Under the pieces are notes generated by a model. It was not told the origin of the DNA, searched no databases, and worked only from the letters and a program-made list of their open reading frames with translations. A DNA stretch of 64,000 bases from Gloeophyllum trabeum ATCC 11539 (taxonomy: Eukaryota; Basidiomycota; Agaricomycetes; Gloeophyllales; Gloeophyllaceae), in NCBI RefSeq assembly GCF_000344685.1, contig NW_006920420.1, positions 164,702 through 228,701 on the forward strand, in the 5' to 3' direction. Positions 46,921-60,252 of the stretch are shown in pieces; the first letter of the stretch is position 1; each line of letters begins with the position of its first letter. A program made the translations under genes and the position numbers.

Positions 46921-49900
46921 CTACGCGGCCATTTCCGCCAGGAAAGCCGCAACCCTGCCGGCTCTTTCGCCGCTGCATACCCCAGCATGACCACCATCCA
47001 CTTCCTCTACTCTCATACCTTCCAACACACCTCCCCAGCTATCCACATGCTCGCTGCTGCGCGAGCCGGCACGGACATATAGAGAAGGGGCTCGTGTCTC
47101 AAGACCAGGTATCGGACCTTGCTGCGAGTACTCGCCCAACGCGAGAACGTTCTCGGCGTATATAGTCAGCAGCTTCTTCCAGTCCCGCCTCTCCACCGCG
47201 GCCCTCTGACTGCCATCGACGAGTGCTAGCGCAGCAGTAATTTCGGCCGTGAGGGTTTCGACAGCCGCTGCATGCGCACTCAAGGACATCTCGAGCGCTG
47301 ATCCCGGCCCGATTTGGGCATCCGCTTCAGCACTTGTCACGTCGAAGAGGTTGCGCAAGAAGGCGCGCCACGTCAGAGCTTCCACCGCGACATCCATACT
47401 CGGCCACGGTGAATCCAGGAGCGCAACACCCTTCACAGTCATTGCTTCCTTTTGCAGTAGAAGTCTGGCCAGCTCGACGCACACGACACCCCCGAACGAC
47501 GAGCCTACTAGCACTACTTCCTTCACGCCAATGCGCGCCAGGTCGTCCGCGTATCTATCGGCGAGCTCACTGACGGAGTATGGCGTTGCCGGTGTAGGCC
47601 CGCTGGCGTTGAGATTCAGATTGGGATGCTCAACGCCGATCACGGCACCTCCAGGCGGGAGTTGTCGGCATAAGTCGATGTACGAGCCGCAGCTCCCCCC
47701 AGCAGGGGCGAGCAGAGCGTACACTTCGCTCATCTCGCCACATCGGAGTAGCGTGAAATAAGGAGGTAATTTGCCATTGCCTCCGACAGAAGGCGGAGAA
47801 GGGTTCGTGGCGGCATTGAAGCATCTGCTGGCCAGGACCTCTGGAGTCAGGGAGTCGCCCAGGAATGCACTCATGCTGATCCGCAAGTTAGAAAGAACAA
47901 CAGGCCGAGTGGAGAGTACGTACCTCAGTGGGGCAGAAGGCAGTGCATCCGCGAGAAGGCGCATGAGACGAACTTGACCGGTGCTGTCTAAACCTGCAGC
48001 TCGGAGGTCTGCGTCCTTTCCCACTTCACTACCCAAAACTTGAGAAGCGCAGACGGCTATGATTTGGCCGATATCGATATCAGAGGTAGGCGAAAGCGAG
48101 ACTCGTGGAGGGGCAGTGAGGAGTTTGCCCCTCGGTTGAGTGCTTGTCGAACGGGAAGGTTGCGGCGACCGCCGGACTGTAGTGGGTGGGGATCGCAGCA
48201 CACAGTGAGCGTTGACTCCACCCAGCCCAGTACTTGAGACGCAGACGACGGCATCGTCAGACAACGGAAGATCCGTTTGAGCTATGTCGAACGGAAGCGA
48301 CGGATTGATGAGAGGATTGACACGTTCCAGAGACTGAACAGGAGGTATGACACCGTACTGCATCGACTTGCACATCTTGATGACAGATACCAGTCCTGAA
48401 GCAGCCTTTGCGATGAAGGGCTCAATGGGGGGCAATTATTATGACGGGTCAGAGAACGTACTTCACAGTTCCCGAGATTCCCTTTATTCGACCCAACCGT
48501 GCAGCGGTTGTTCGCAGCGCCAAGTCTTGAACGGGCCATTTGAAAACCTTCGAGCTCTAGAGCATCGCCGATAGGAGTGCCACTGCCATGCAACCTGACG
48601 ACGTACGCGCTCAGCTACGTAGAAAGGGATAAAAAGGGTCGAACAACACACTCAGCATAGACCGCTTTCGACATTGGAATCCCTGCGTCTTTCCAAGCAC
48701 GTTCAATGGTGTCAGCTTGGCCTCGCGGGCTGGGAGCCGTGACCCCAGCTTTATCTAGCCGTCCGTCCGACCCTGTCGCGATACCGGATATGACGGAGTA
48801 GATCTTGTCCCCGTCTCGAACCGCATCGTCGAGGGGGCGAAGGACTAGTGCACAAACACCGTCTGCAGGAAGAGTGCCATCTGCTCTGTGGTCGAATGGT
48901 CTGCAATGACCGGAGGGCGAGAATATTTGAGATTCGGCGGTGACGTATCCCTCCCTGTGTACAGTACTATGTCAACAACTAGAAGCGGTTAGATATCCAA
49001 TAACTTACTGAGGGAAGGCAATCGCGACAGCACCAGCAACGGCCATATCACATCTGCCCGCTCTTAACTGGTCCACAGCCACGGAAAGAGCAACCATCCC
49101 ACTCGAGCAAGCAGTGTTAAGAGTCACGTTGGGACCTTGTAAATTGAGATGGTACGCGGTACGCGCAGATATGGAGGGCGTCAAGTCTGCGCGGTGCGTG
49201 CGATAGAACTCGTCTCCGTACACCGTTTCCGTGGCTGAGCAACGCTGAGTGATGAAGAATAACGTGTACTGTTCTAAGTTTGAACATACCATCTTGCCAA
49301 GTGTCGCGAGCCGCGCCAACAAAAAGACCTATGTTGTTGGTACCTTGGATGGATGGTACACGGTTCGCGTCTTGCAACGCTCGTAGTGTCGACTCCATGA
49401 AAAGGCGTTGCTGTGGGTCCATATTTCTAGACGAACTCTCATGAGTATCTAGGTCAATAGAAGACCGTTGTAGACGAACCTAGCTTCATCTTCTTTCAGA
49501 CCCCAAGCGGCAGGGTCAAAGTACTCCACGTCCTTGATCGCGCCCCGCCTCGGTACATAGATCGCGCCGGGGAAGGGTAATACTCCAGATGACCCTTCGA
49601 GTTCGCTTATACCTTCCTTTCTGTCCCTGAAGAGCCGATAGAGCTCGTCGGGGTTCGACGCACCCGGGAAGCGGCCTGAAATGCCGACAATTGCAATCTC
49701 CGATTTGCGACCACCGGAAGGGATCGTGGAGGGAGAACTGCGGCCCTGCGAATCTACGATTTTTGCAGGGCTCTTCGTCCGACCACGACCCAGCCTCGGT
49801 ACAGATACTGGGTCTGGAACTTCGGGGAGCTGAGATGCTGGCTGATACTTCGCAACTAGAGCTGCCATGCTTGAAATGGTAGAGTGCTGGAAAAGATCCA

Positions 49901-52900
49901 CTATCCCGACCTTCACTGACGGCCACTCCTTCTGAAGACCTTGTAGCACTTGAGAGACGGATACACTGGAGTAGAGGGGTGAACTATGAGAATAGCCATA
50001 CTTATCTCAACTGCTATACGCGACATTACCTGTGACCTCCAGCGTCAAAGAAGTTGGTCTCATAGGTAAACGCATTCCGGGATCCCAGAACGGACTTCCA
50101 AATCTCTGCTATCTTCATTTGGATGTCTTCCATATCATCTGCCTGAGGCGATGGAACGGGCTGCGGGATGACAGGCTTGTACGAATCCAACTTGCTCTGT
50201 ACATAAGAGTCCAGTTCGCTTCCACAGAGTAAGTCGACTTGGCCTTGTATGGTCGGCGACGAAAAGATATCCAGAACGGTGATGTTACTGGAGGAGAACT
50301 CCGAGCGAAGTTGAGTAGCTAATTTATTGGCGCTAAGGCTGTAAAGGGAGGTCTGAGCATTGTGACGGGTGGAAAGACTACCACACGGTACATACCTATT
50401 ACCCCCCAGGTCAAAGAAATTATCACTGGTGGTGATGAGTCCCTTCGTACCCAAGATATCTTGCCATATCCGAGTAACAGCAGACGTGATAGCAGGCGAA
50501 GCGGACCTGGAATCGGAACACGACGATGTAGAAGGCGACCGACAAGTTGTAGAGCCCGATGAGACAAGTGATGGCGTCGCCGAAGATGAACTACCAGATG
50601 TCGTAGCTTCAACGATCAACGATTCCATATTGGCAGCGATGGATTTGTGGTCGACTTTGCCGTTCATATTGAGGGGAAGCTGGGGTAGAGCGTAGACGGT
50701 GGAGGGTACCATGTACGCTGGTAATCGCTCCGTCAGACGGTTCCTCAGGACATCTCCGTCAATGTCGTCCGGCGAAACGAACGCCCAAAGCGAAGTGCTC
50801 GACGAGTCGGGCTGTACTGACACTGCCGTTACCTCCGGCATAACGTCGGTAATAGTTCGCTCTACGTCGTCTAGCTCGATACTGTAAGGATGTCAGCTAA
50901 ATGTCTTGGCTACGTCGCCCATGGATACTCACCGATACCCTGGATGAAACACTGATTTCAGCGAGACTATATATTTAAACTAGATGCGTTTACTCACCTC
51001 GTACTTTGACCTCCCGATCTATCCGTCCGACAAGGAACACTGAGCCGTCACCCAGCAACTTGCCTCTGTCCCCTGTGCGGTACAACCTAGCCCCAAGCTC
51101 AGGATGTACTGCGAAACGGTTCTCCGTCAAATCCGGCCGACTCTTATACCTTACAATACATAGAATGTGAGTGTGCAAAGCACATTGGCATTGAAGCAAA
51201 CACAGACCCTCTTCCAACCTGCGGACCTCCGATGCATACCTCTCCTACCTCTCCAGCTGGCAATAGGCGAGTAAAGGCATCGTTGCTGACGTAGAACTTC
51301 ATGTGTTGGTGTGCTGCGCCAATGATGTTTGCGGCTGGTTGTGGGGCGTCCGATGCGATCGGCTGTGGTTGATGAGCCATCACGACAGTGCTAGGACAGT
51401 ACAGTTATGCGTACAACGTCATATTGCTAGTAGAGCTAGTAACGTACCACTCGGTTGGTCCATAGGCATTGACTACCTGGACCCGCGATCGCCACTTCTT
51501 GATAAGATTATCCGGCACCATTTCACCTCCAACGGAGATCTGGCGCAACGAAGGGAGCGGTCTTGAGGTTGGAAGGGTAGCGAGAACGCTCGGTGTGAGG
51601 TGCATGAACGATACCTCGTTCAGGTCGATGACATCTGCGAGATAATCTCCTACTAGCGCCTTCGGCACATCGGCGAAACAAAGCGTGCCGCCGAGGGAGA
51701 GGCACTGGGACCATTCGAGCACTGCAGCGTCAAATGCGAAGGTCGCGAGCTGGAGAACTCGGGTACCAGGACCGATGGTGGTGTAGTTCGAGGTAAACGC
51801 ATTCGCGACGAAGTGGGACAGATTTCGATGTTCAATCTCGACTCCCTTCGGTTGACCTATCATATGATCAGGGAGCCAGCGCAATAAAGAACGTGAGGAG
51901 CCTTCCTCACCTGTACTGCCAGAAGTGAAGACGATGTACGCTAGATCGGTGTTCTGCGTGACTTCCTCTAAAGACTCTGAGGAGAATTTTTCGATCTGGA
52001 CGGTCCTTATATCAAGCGTCTTAACCGGAGACTCCTGTATAATCTCGCGGATAGCTTCGCCCTTCTGGTCGTGAATAACCAGTACAGGCTCAGCAACTGA
52101 GACGATAGAGCGGATGCGCTCCGGGGGGTTACTCTGATCTGCGACAGCGTATGCTGCGCCGGCCTTCAAAACGGCGATTATCCATTCCATAACGGCAGGG
52201 CCATGCTCAAGGTACAGAAGCACCAAGCTTCCGCGACTAATGCCTATCTCACGAAGATCTGATAGGGAGAGATAAGCTCTCGGACGTCAATGAGATAAAG
52301 CATTAAACTCACAATGCCCCAGGCGATTGGATCTCTCATTGAGTTCCTTATACGTCACGGAGAGATTACGCTCCGCAGAGTGCAGTGCGACGAGGTTAGG
52401 GTGAGCGAGAGCTTGCTGCTCAAACCACGCGTGGAAGCGCGCAGCGCTGATCTCATCCACGTTGGACAAGTCGAGTTCCGGAAGTAAACGCGGGAGATGA
52501 CTTTGGACGCCAGAAATTCCGGATACGCCGAAACTTGGGTCAGTCATGGACCGCTCACGTAGTGACGAAAACTCGTCCTTGAGCCGTGCCACATCAGCGG
52601 TCGAGAAGATTATCGGGTCATAAATAACCTAATGCGGCAAAGTGAGTACTGCATCTGTCCAGAGACGATCTTCGTGTAGTACATACCCCGAGTGTAACGT
52701 TGTCGTCCCCTTCGAGGAAACAGAAGAACAGGTCATAAGGACCTTCAACTGGGTACAAGGTACATTCCTTGTGGGAGAGCTTGGGAGAGAGTGTTACGGC
52801 AACTTGAGCCCGGGGAGTCTCCAGCCCACGCGAAGCTCTCGCACGAGAGAGATCAAGAATCGAATAACGTTCGTGCTTCTTCGCAGTGGATATCTGCTTC

Positions 52901-54111
52901 GACACAAGCTTCACCAGGTTATCAAAGGATACCTGTGCAGCGCCGGACGTCTTCCGGGAAGCTTCCGTAAAAGGAATGCGGATCGGCATGGCATTCGCAA
53001 AGTGGCCGATGGACTTCTCCAGACCGGCCGGCCGGCCGCCGAAAGCGACAGTAACTGTTTGATCCGCTCCATAATCTGGTTCTGTGTGGGCGCGAGTAAG
53101 AAGCCCGACCATAGCGACTGCTACGCGGAACCAGGATGTACGGTACTTGCTACCCCAAGCTGCAAGATCCTTTCCCTGATGTCAGGAAACAGTTGACTTT
53201 GCGAAAGAAACGGAGTTTGGCTTACATCCTTCGAGAAATCAAACCAAGTTTGGATCTCCCGGTAGCTCTTGCTTGGGGCCGGACGACTGGAAGGGTTGGT
53301 TATCCATTTGTATGGTCGTACGTGCATGACCTGGTCTAGCCAGAACCTTTCCGCCGCCTGATATTCCGGGGAAGCGGAGAACGCTGCCTTGAAGGGTGTT
53401 AGTATTCGCCGGCTGGAAAATCGCCGTACAATGTAAGTAATCACCTCATACATATGCGCCTGACAGAACGGCTGCTCTGCAGGCGTTGCCGGGGAGCCTG
53501 AAAGCAACTTGAATAGCTCCGCAGAGATGGAGCTCATGCTCGTTCCATCAAGCGCGATGTGGTGCGCGACCAAGTACAGTTCGATCTCACGGTCCGAGAC
53601 GACTGCTAGCCAGCGGCTGGCAAATTCCTGCGACAGGTTCACAGCGGTCCGGAGCAAACCAAGGACCTTGGCTTCACCACGAGCATCGCGCGGTTTAGGT
53701 ACAATCCGGAATGACGCTGTCGCAGTGTCCGGATTGTGTTCAGCTACGAAGGGACGGGCCTGCGACTGGTTTGCACCGTGGAACGTGGACCTTAAGATGG
53801 CATGACGACGCGTCAAGTCGCGGATCGCTATAGAACCTGTTTGTAAGTCCAATATTGCGCTTGATCTGAGAGCAGGACTGACCTTTAGATATGTTCTCCA
53901 GGGTGAAGCCGTGACCGTCAGATGCAGCCTCAGTCTGGTTGAATACAAACTTAAGACTGAGGTTGTATAGCGTATGGTTAGGCGCCATTGAGTAGGCGAG
54001 CCAAAGGCTCTCTTGCGCCTTCGTCATCGGATAGACGGCGATGACTTCTGGAGACAGCGCTCCCGTCGAAGCAGCCGCACCATTGAGCTTTGGACCGGTG
54101 ATGAACTGCAT
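46921..54111 (-). CDS. Hybrid NRPS-PKS megasynthase, C-A-T-T-KS-ACP-TE
   Basis: The frame runs from ATG 54109-54111 to TAG 46921-46923 with many short introns; the product is about 2,000 residues. Domains in order: condensation (about 54060-52630; VYPMTKAQESLW, active site AHHIALDG); adenylation (about 52480-50640; YIVFTSGSTG, FAFDAAVLEW, NAYGPTE, RTGDRG, NMNGKVDHK). Next come two carrier domains, DNFFDLGGNS and NFFDAGGHS, each with its phosphopantetheine Ser split by an intron; ketosynthase (about 49730-48200; NTACSSG, LHGSGT, then SNKGNLGNCE); a third carrier (AAGLDSTGQ); and thioesterase (GSSFGG, Asp in LDSP, GGHAGV). There is no acyltransferase, reductase or methyltransferase. The KS has Asn where the second catalytic His is usual, as I recall for the tenuazonic-acid synthetase TAS1 (C-A-T-KS). 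The product is therefore likely amino-acid-derived and possibly cyclised by the KS or TE. Neighbours: aminotransferase, P450, MFS. Confidence 0.88.
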
Positions 54112-55002
54112 ACTTGTGCGCTAGGTGGACAAGGATGCAGAAGGCGTAAAGTGTGTTTAAGCGTTCTGACTTCCTCGGAGTAGGTAACAGACCAAAGCAA
54201 GTACACGTCCAGTGTATAACAGTCGGCAAGGCGGACTCAAGCTGCCTCCGAGGAAGACATACGTGTACTTGTTTCTTTACCGGATATTGCGTCAATTCGT
54301 AATATTTGCTCCTTTCTCCTGGAGACGGAGCCACTCCTCGATGGGCTTCCCTGAAGCCTGTCCTGAAACCGGTTTGTCAAACTTATTTTCTGCACAATGC
54401 ACTATATCGTCACATTTCCACTGATGCGATGGGTTCGCAAGACCGTGACAATCAATGTGTTGCTCCTTCGCTTCTGGCGAGCCCAGAAGATTGGAATGGG
54501 ATTTGATCATCACCTCGCTCGCTTTCGTTCGTGTTGTACAATGCGCATAAAAGGAATGTTCGCCAATAGGGCTGGCTATGGGGAAAGATCCTCCCTGATA
54601 ACCGTGAATCCTTATCTCCATGTGATGGCGCCGAGCGCCCTTGCGTGCCATAGCCTCGCAAACAGCCGAATGCTGTACACGCGACTGGAGTAGATCGACC
54701 AGATTCATGTCATGGAGATAGATCCCGGCAGTCCTATTTACGTCCAAATCGTCATGATGCCAGTTAACCTCCGTCCTCCATTATTCTGATGTGGTTTCGT
54801 TGACAGACCGTCCATGCAGTGTCTGGCCAGATTGATGGCACCGTGCTTAGCGGTGTTTTGTTTCCGCCGCAAACAATTGGGGTAATGGTGGGTCGCCCGG
54901 GCTGCCGGCAGGCGTCAGTACGTTCTCAGGTATACCTTGCATAAGTATTTTTCGACCCAAGTCCCATCGTCACTACACAGTTACTCCAAGACTGCATTCG
55001 CC
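54112..55002. promoter_or_regulatory. Shared upstream region of megasynthase and aminotransferase
   Basis: The two genes are transcribed away from each other across these 891 bp, so both promoters must lie here. I see no gene. Short frames at 54292-54747 have no family resemblance. A divergent layout allows joint regulation of the first two cluster genes; no regulator motif could be named. Confidence 0.55.
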
Positions 55003-56837
55003 ATGGCCCCTGCTCTCAGCGTTGCCTCCCCGGTTCCTACGACCAAGTCCGCCTCAGAGGGCAAGCCTGCGGGGGCCAAGTCTGCAGTTGCCTCCTGCGT
55101 ACTCCACAAGACGCCTATTACACCCCCTCTTGCTGTCGGGGCGCAAGGCATCTACTTCGACCTAGCTGACGGTCGCCGCATCATCGATGCCGTCGGTGGT
55201 GCAGCAGTAGCCTGCATTGGCAGTGGCCATCCCGTAGTTGTCGAAGCGATCCGCGAGCAGGCTGGGAAGCTATCCTGTAGGTGTTACTACTCTCCGTACG
55301 TCATGTGACCATGTCCTGACATTGTGATAGACACTTTCCATCAGCAGCTCACTAACGAGCCAGTCGAATTGCTCGCGAAGACAATCATTGATGACAGCGA
55401 AGGGGCCTTCGCCCTCGTAGGCTTCGTCGCCGGAGGTACGTTCGGAGATAGACAGTTGTGCCGGTGTACTCACACGCATCATTGCAGGCACTGAGGCGAT
55501 GGAAGGTGCTCTAAAGACGGCGAGACAGGTAAGATCAGGCGAAATTCGTACTTGACATAGTAGTTTGACCTCTTCTGCAGTACTTCTACGAGACGGGCCA
55601 GACCCAACGTACAAAGTTCATCGGAAGAAAGGTGTCCTACCACGGTGCATCTCTTGGTACTCTCGGGGCTGCTTTCAACGCCGCTCGTCGTGCTCCATAT
55701 GAACCCATTCTGGACCACGAGACGTTCCACCATGTTTCCCCCGCGTACTATAAGCGCTTCCATCAGCCGGGTGAGACCGAGGAACAGTACGTTGAGCGCC
55801 TAAAGAACGAGCTTGAAGCCAAATTTCTGGAGCTCGGTCCCGACAAGGTCATTGCATGTAAGTAGGCATCCCCTTCGAGATTAGGCTTTGGGTCCGATGA
55901 TCCGCTTTAGTCGTCGCCGAGACCGTCGTGGGCGCCAGCTCGGGAGTGGTGATTCCCCCGAAAGGCTACTTCAAAGCTGTCAAGTCCGTTTGCGACAAGT
56001 ACGGTGCTTTGCTTGTTCTCGATGAAGTAATGAGCGGGATGGGGCGTGAGTGTCGTCATCTGCTATCCTCATCCATCTGCTAATTTGGATTTCGGTTGCA
56101 GGCGTCGGATCGATGCACGCATGGCAGACGTTTGGCGATGGAGTGTCACCAGACATCCAGGCCGTAGCGAAGGGCCTCGGCGCAGGGTCAGTAACGATAC
56201 ATGATTTACCTTACGTCTGCTGATGTTCTGCCTCCAGCTATACCCCCATGGGGGCTGTCCTGATTTCACGAAAGGTTGCCGACGGCCTCCACAGTAAGAC
56301 CGGCATATGGCAGCACGGCTACACTTACCAGGTAAGAGGCAAGGTTTGTCGGGAAGGATGCCGCGTCTTACTCAGTTCTTCGATTTCTAGGCGCATCCTC
56401 TGTGCTGTGCCGCCTCCCTTGCCGTTCAGAAGGTATTGAAAGACGAGAACCTGATAGCAAATATCCGCAAGCAGGGAGCACTGCTCGGAAACCTGCTGAA
56501 GTCCGGTTTGACTGGCTCCGGTAGCGTTGTTGCCCCGTATGTTTTCGACATTCGTGGGTCCGGCGGATTCTGGGCGGTGGAGTTTGAAGTGGCTCCCGCA
56601 GGAGCTCCCAAGTTGGACTTCGGCGGTAAGAAATTCGGGCCGCTCGTCGAGGCGCGCTGTTTCGAGAAGGGTGTCATGATCATGGGCATGTCGGGTGGCG
56701 GAAGCCTCGATGGCACCGTTGGCGACCATTGCATGTTTGCCCCTGCTTACAACGTCAAGGCTGACGAGGTGCAGCGTATCGTTGAAGTATTCATCCAGAG
56801 TGTAGAGGAGCTAGTGCAGGAGGCCCTCAAGGCGTAG
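55003..56837 (+). CDS. Class III PLP-dependent aminotransferase
   Basis: Eight exons: 55003-55276, 55331-55435, 55488-55528, 55581-55857, 55911-56045, 56102-56186, 56238-56331 and 56391-56837, giving 485 residues. Start taken at the ATG of [10 protein letters not shown]; upstream in-frame codons are not ATG. Family motifs: [46 protein letters not shown] and [16 protein letters not shown]. The PLP lysine is in [11 protein letters not shown], and AHPLCCAA is conserved too. Class III enzymes transfer amino groups between omega-amino or amino-acid donors and keto acceptors. Its place next to the megasynthase suggests it makes or modifies the amino precursor or product. Probably cytosolic; no targeting signal seen. 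Confidence 0.93.
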
Positions 56838-58049
56838 AAATCATGTATTCGACTTGTAGTATATTTCGCTTCAATGGATTTACATCTCTAGTTTCATTGC
56901 AACTTGGTTCGTGCCTTTCCGCGACAAGCCCACGAGCATCGTCCAGTGTCTTTGATTCTGATTCTGCTTTGAAATAATTTCGTTCCCCGACCTCGAGAGA
57001 AACGACTCGAACCTTGGCAGTGAACGACGCCACCCGAGCTTTGTCCGCGGGCACGGTAATGACGGTAATGCTCACAATGTTCTCACTACAAATTGCGCCT
57101 CATGATTCAGAAGATTCAAACCGGCCCGATTCAGCTGTCGAGGCCGAGAGACAGTATGATAAATGACCGGCACCGAGATCCCGCGGTCTTCGGGGTCCCT
57201 GCCAGGCAACGCCGGCGGTACTGTAAATTATAATGAAATGCCTCCGTTCCACTACCGCCCATGCGCTTCGTGGGGGGGATCTACACTTACTTGTCACACC
57301 ACCCCGAAGTCCAAGGATCAGGCAGTGTTCCAAGTGGATGGAGATAATACGCTCTTCTGTCACAAGATGGAAAAGACAATTCGTTATGGATACTGGATAT
57401 TCCGAACCTGCGATCATCGCGTCCGCGCGCAGTGCTGGCCTGAAACGATACGGTACTGAATGTTTTTGGCTCGATCTGACTCGGTGGCTATGGAAGTGAA
57501 GACTACCCCATGTCCGAATAGATGCTGAATGCAGCACCCTATGCTCAGAATATCGAGTCTACTCAACGTTGCCTTGAACAGGGTTAACGCATCTAGCATT
57601 TCCCGAGAAAGCTCGTTATTGAACCGCGCAGCACGCCATAAACCGACACTCCTGATGGCCTAGGTCGGCTAAGTTTGATTCAGATCTCTTGAGGCGACGA
57701 ACTGCATCAGATTTGGTCTGCATTCCGTCGTTTCCACCCTGATACGCTTGCCGTCAAAAGTCTTCCGTATTTCACTCCAGATTACATCTATCAGCTCCAT
57801 TGAGGCGTACCCAAGGCGTAACGAAACAAGGGTCTTGTGCCTTGATTGATGGCGCAAATTTACAAGTGAAATGATTGTAAGGACGGCTCTCGACCTTCCC
57901 CGCCATCCCTCGAACAAGCGCTATTTCTCCCGGGACAGCGCTGCCGCCCCTCAGCGGCCCGACTCGAGTGCTCCTTGAACCCCACAGTAACTGACGCAAC
58001 ATCTTAAGGTGGTGCTGGCCTCATTCAATTCAGCTTGCGGTGGTCCATC
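56838..58049. other. Intergenic region between aminotransferase and P450
   Basis: At 1.2 kb this is long for the cluster. Minus-strand frames at 57669-57917 and 57772-58002 overlap and have no recognised domain. The P450 promoter should lie at its right end. Confidence 0.45.
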
Positions 58050-60252
58050 ATGTTCTTGTCCGCCTTCACCCTCGCCGCCCTCGTAGCGCTCGCCAGGGTT
58101 GCATGGTTTCTGTACCGACGCTCTGTAGTCAAGTCGCCATTACGGACTCTGCCTGGTCCGCCGAGCAAGTCATGGCGTACTGGACATCTCGGGCTACTTT
58201 ACAACCCGTACGGAATGAAATGGCATCATGAGCTGAACCAGAAATATGGAGGCGTCGCAAAAATCAATGGTATTTGGGGTGTAGGTGTCTTTTGATCCTT
58301 GGTCTGTTGTCTACAGGCTAACGTGAACGTATGGACGTAGGATGAGCAACTTTACATTGCGGATCCCAAGGCCTTGCATCACGTCTGTGTCAAGGAAGTC
58401 GACAACTTCGAAGAAACCGATATCTTTGTCCTGTAAGCTGACCTTCGCCGCTCCTTCTTCATCTTTCAGAAATAACGAGGCATTTCCAGTGGAAACCAAC
58501 AAATCTTTGGCGATGGACTCCTCTCCACGTGGGGTGCTAAGCACAAACAGCAACGTCGCATCCTCAATCCCATCTTCTCGACCAGCCACATGCGCGATGT
58601 CACTCCCGTCTTGTATCACGTGATTCACCTCGTAAGTCACGTTAGGTGAATCGCGTATGATTGGCACTCATGTGGTGTGTATAGCTCAAAGACAGAATCG
58701 CCGAGTCCACGGCATCAGGTCCCGCGAAAGTAGACATGCTCGATTACATGATGCGTACTGCTCTCGAGGGCATCGGCCAAGCCGGTCTCGGTCACTCTTA
58801 TGAGGCTTTATCGAAAGGTGACGGTAACTCACCCTTCCGCCTCGCTTTGAGAGGCTTGATGTACGTTTTCGTCGCGTCTCTGTGATGTGTATTTCTTCCT
58901 TAGCTGAGTGTATGCAGTCCGGCGATCTTCTCTCTACAAATCGAGCGTCAAATGCTGCTGCCGGCCATCCTGTCTATCACAAGTCCGTCGATCCGCAGAC
59001 AGCTGGTGGATATGACGCCTAGTCGGCGCCTGCACAAATTGCGGGACATTGTTGACTGCATGTACAAGACGAATAAGCAAGTCCTTGAAGAGAAGAAACA
59101 GGCGCTCAGGGAAGGCGAGGAGAAGGTCTCCAAACAGGTCGGCCAAGGAAGGGACATTGTCAGCGTATTGTGTACGTCGTTGTCTTTTTCACAGTGACAT
59201 TTAACTTATTTCTTTCTCAGTACGTGCTCTGGAGAACAGCTCAGAGGAGGACGGCATGTCCGATTCCGAAGTCCTTGCTCATATGACGTGCGTCTGTCTT
59301 TTGATCACACCTGCGCGCAAAGTCTCATGAGAAATATAATTAGCACGCTGGTCTTTACCTCCCACGATACGACATCTTCAACATTGGCTCACATATTGCA
59401 TTTCCTGGCCATACATCCTGACGTCCAGGAGAAGCTGAGACAAGAAATCAAAACTGCCAAGGACCAATGGGAGAAGGAGCACAGTACCAGGGACATTGCA
59501 TATGACGAGCTCAACGAGCTTCCATTCCTCGAGAACGTCATCCGTGAAACTCTGAGATTGTAAGCGATTGACTCTCACGACAAGACACACAGTGGCTCAT
59601 CTATTCGCTTCAGAGAGGCTCCGGTAACCTTCATGTCCCGAACGTGCGTGCTATTACGTTATCCCGACTTCCAGCATTCATCTGATCAAACAACCTTCAG
59701 TGCTCGTGCAGACTCTGTCATGCCCTTGTCCCGACCCATCAGGGGTACTGACGGGCAACTGATCACTGAGGTCCCTGTCGCGAAGAATCAGAACGTCATC
59801 ATCGGCATCGCAGCTGCAGACCGTGATCCCGAAATTTGGGGAGACGACGCTGCGGAATGGAAGCCTGAGCGATGGACAGACGGCGTCCCCAAGCGCGCAG
59901 CGGAGGCACATTTGCCCGGTATCTACGCTGGAACGTGAGTGTCACACCGTTATTCCGCGGTGGGGGCACTGACTGAGCGTTGCTCTAGCATGGCTTTCTT
60001 GGGTGGAGGCCGAGCTTGTATCGGCTATAAGTTCGCCCAGCTGGAGATCAGTATGTGCCGCTATTCCTTGTTTATGTATCTCCATACTAATGAATGATTG
60101 TAGAACTTATCATCTCGGTGCTGATTGATCATTTCCGTTTCTCGCTTTCCGACGAGGAGATCACCTGGCACCTTGCCAACATCCAGATGCCCTATGTCGA
60201 GAGCAGAGTCTCGGATGGTCCCACTTTGCCCTTGACGGTCGCCCGGCTTTGA
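58050..60252 (+). CDS. Cytochrome P450 monooxygenase
   Basis: Eleven exons: 58050-58280, 58341-58432, 58490-58631, 58685-58860, 58918-59171, 59221-59287, 59344-59559, 59614-59643, 59701-59934, 59989-60050 and 60104-60252, giving 550 residues. The N-terminal membrane anchor (LSAFTLAALVALARVAWFLY) is followed by the proline hinge LPGPPSKSW. The I-helix motif is LVFTSHDTTSS. ENVIRETLRL is the ExxR helix and PERW the meander. The heme loop FLGGGRACIGYKFA keeps the cysteine ligand. It is expected to be an ER-anchored, reductase-dependent hydroxylase or oxidase. Its position between the aminotransferase and exporter genes suggests a tailoring step on the megasynthase product. No CYP family is assigned. 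Confidence 0.94.
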
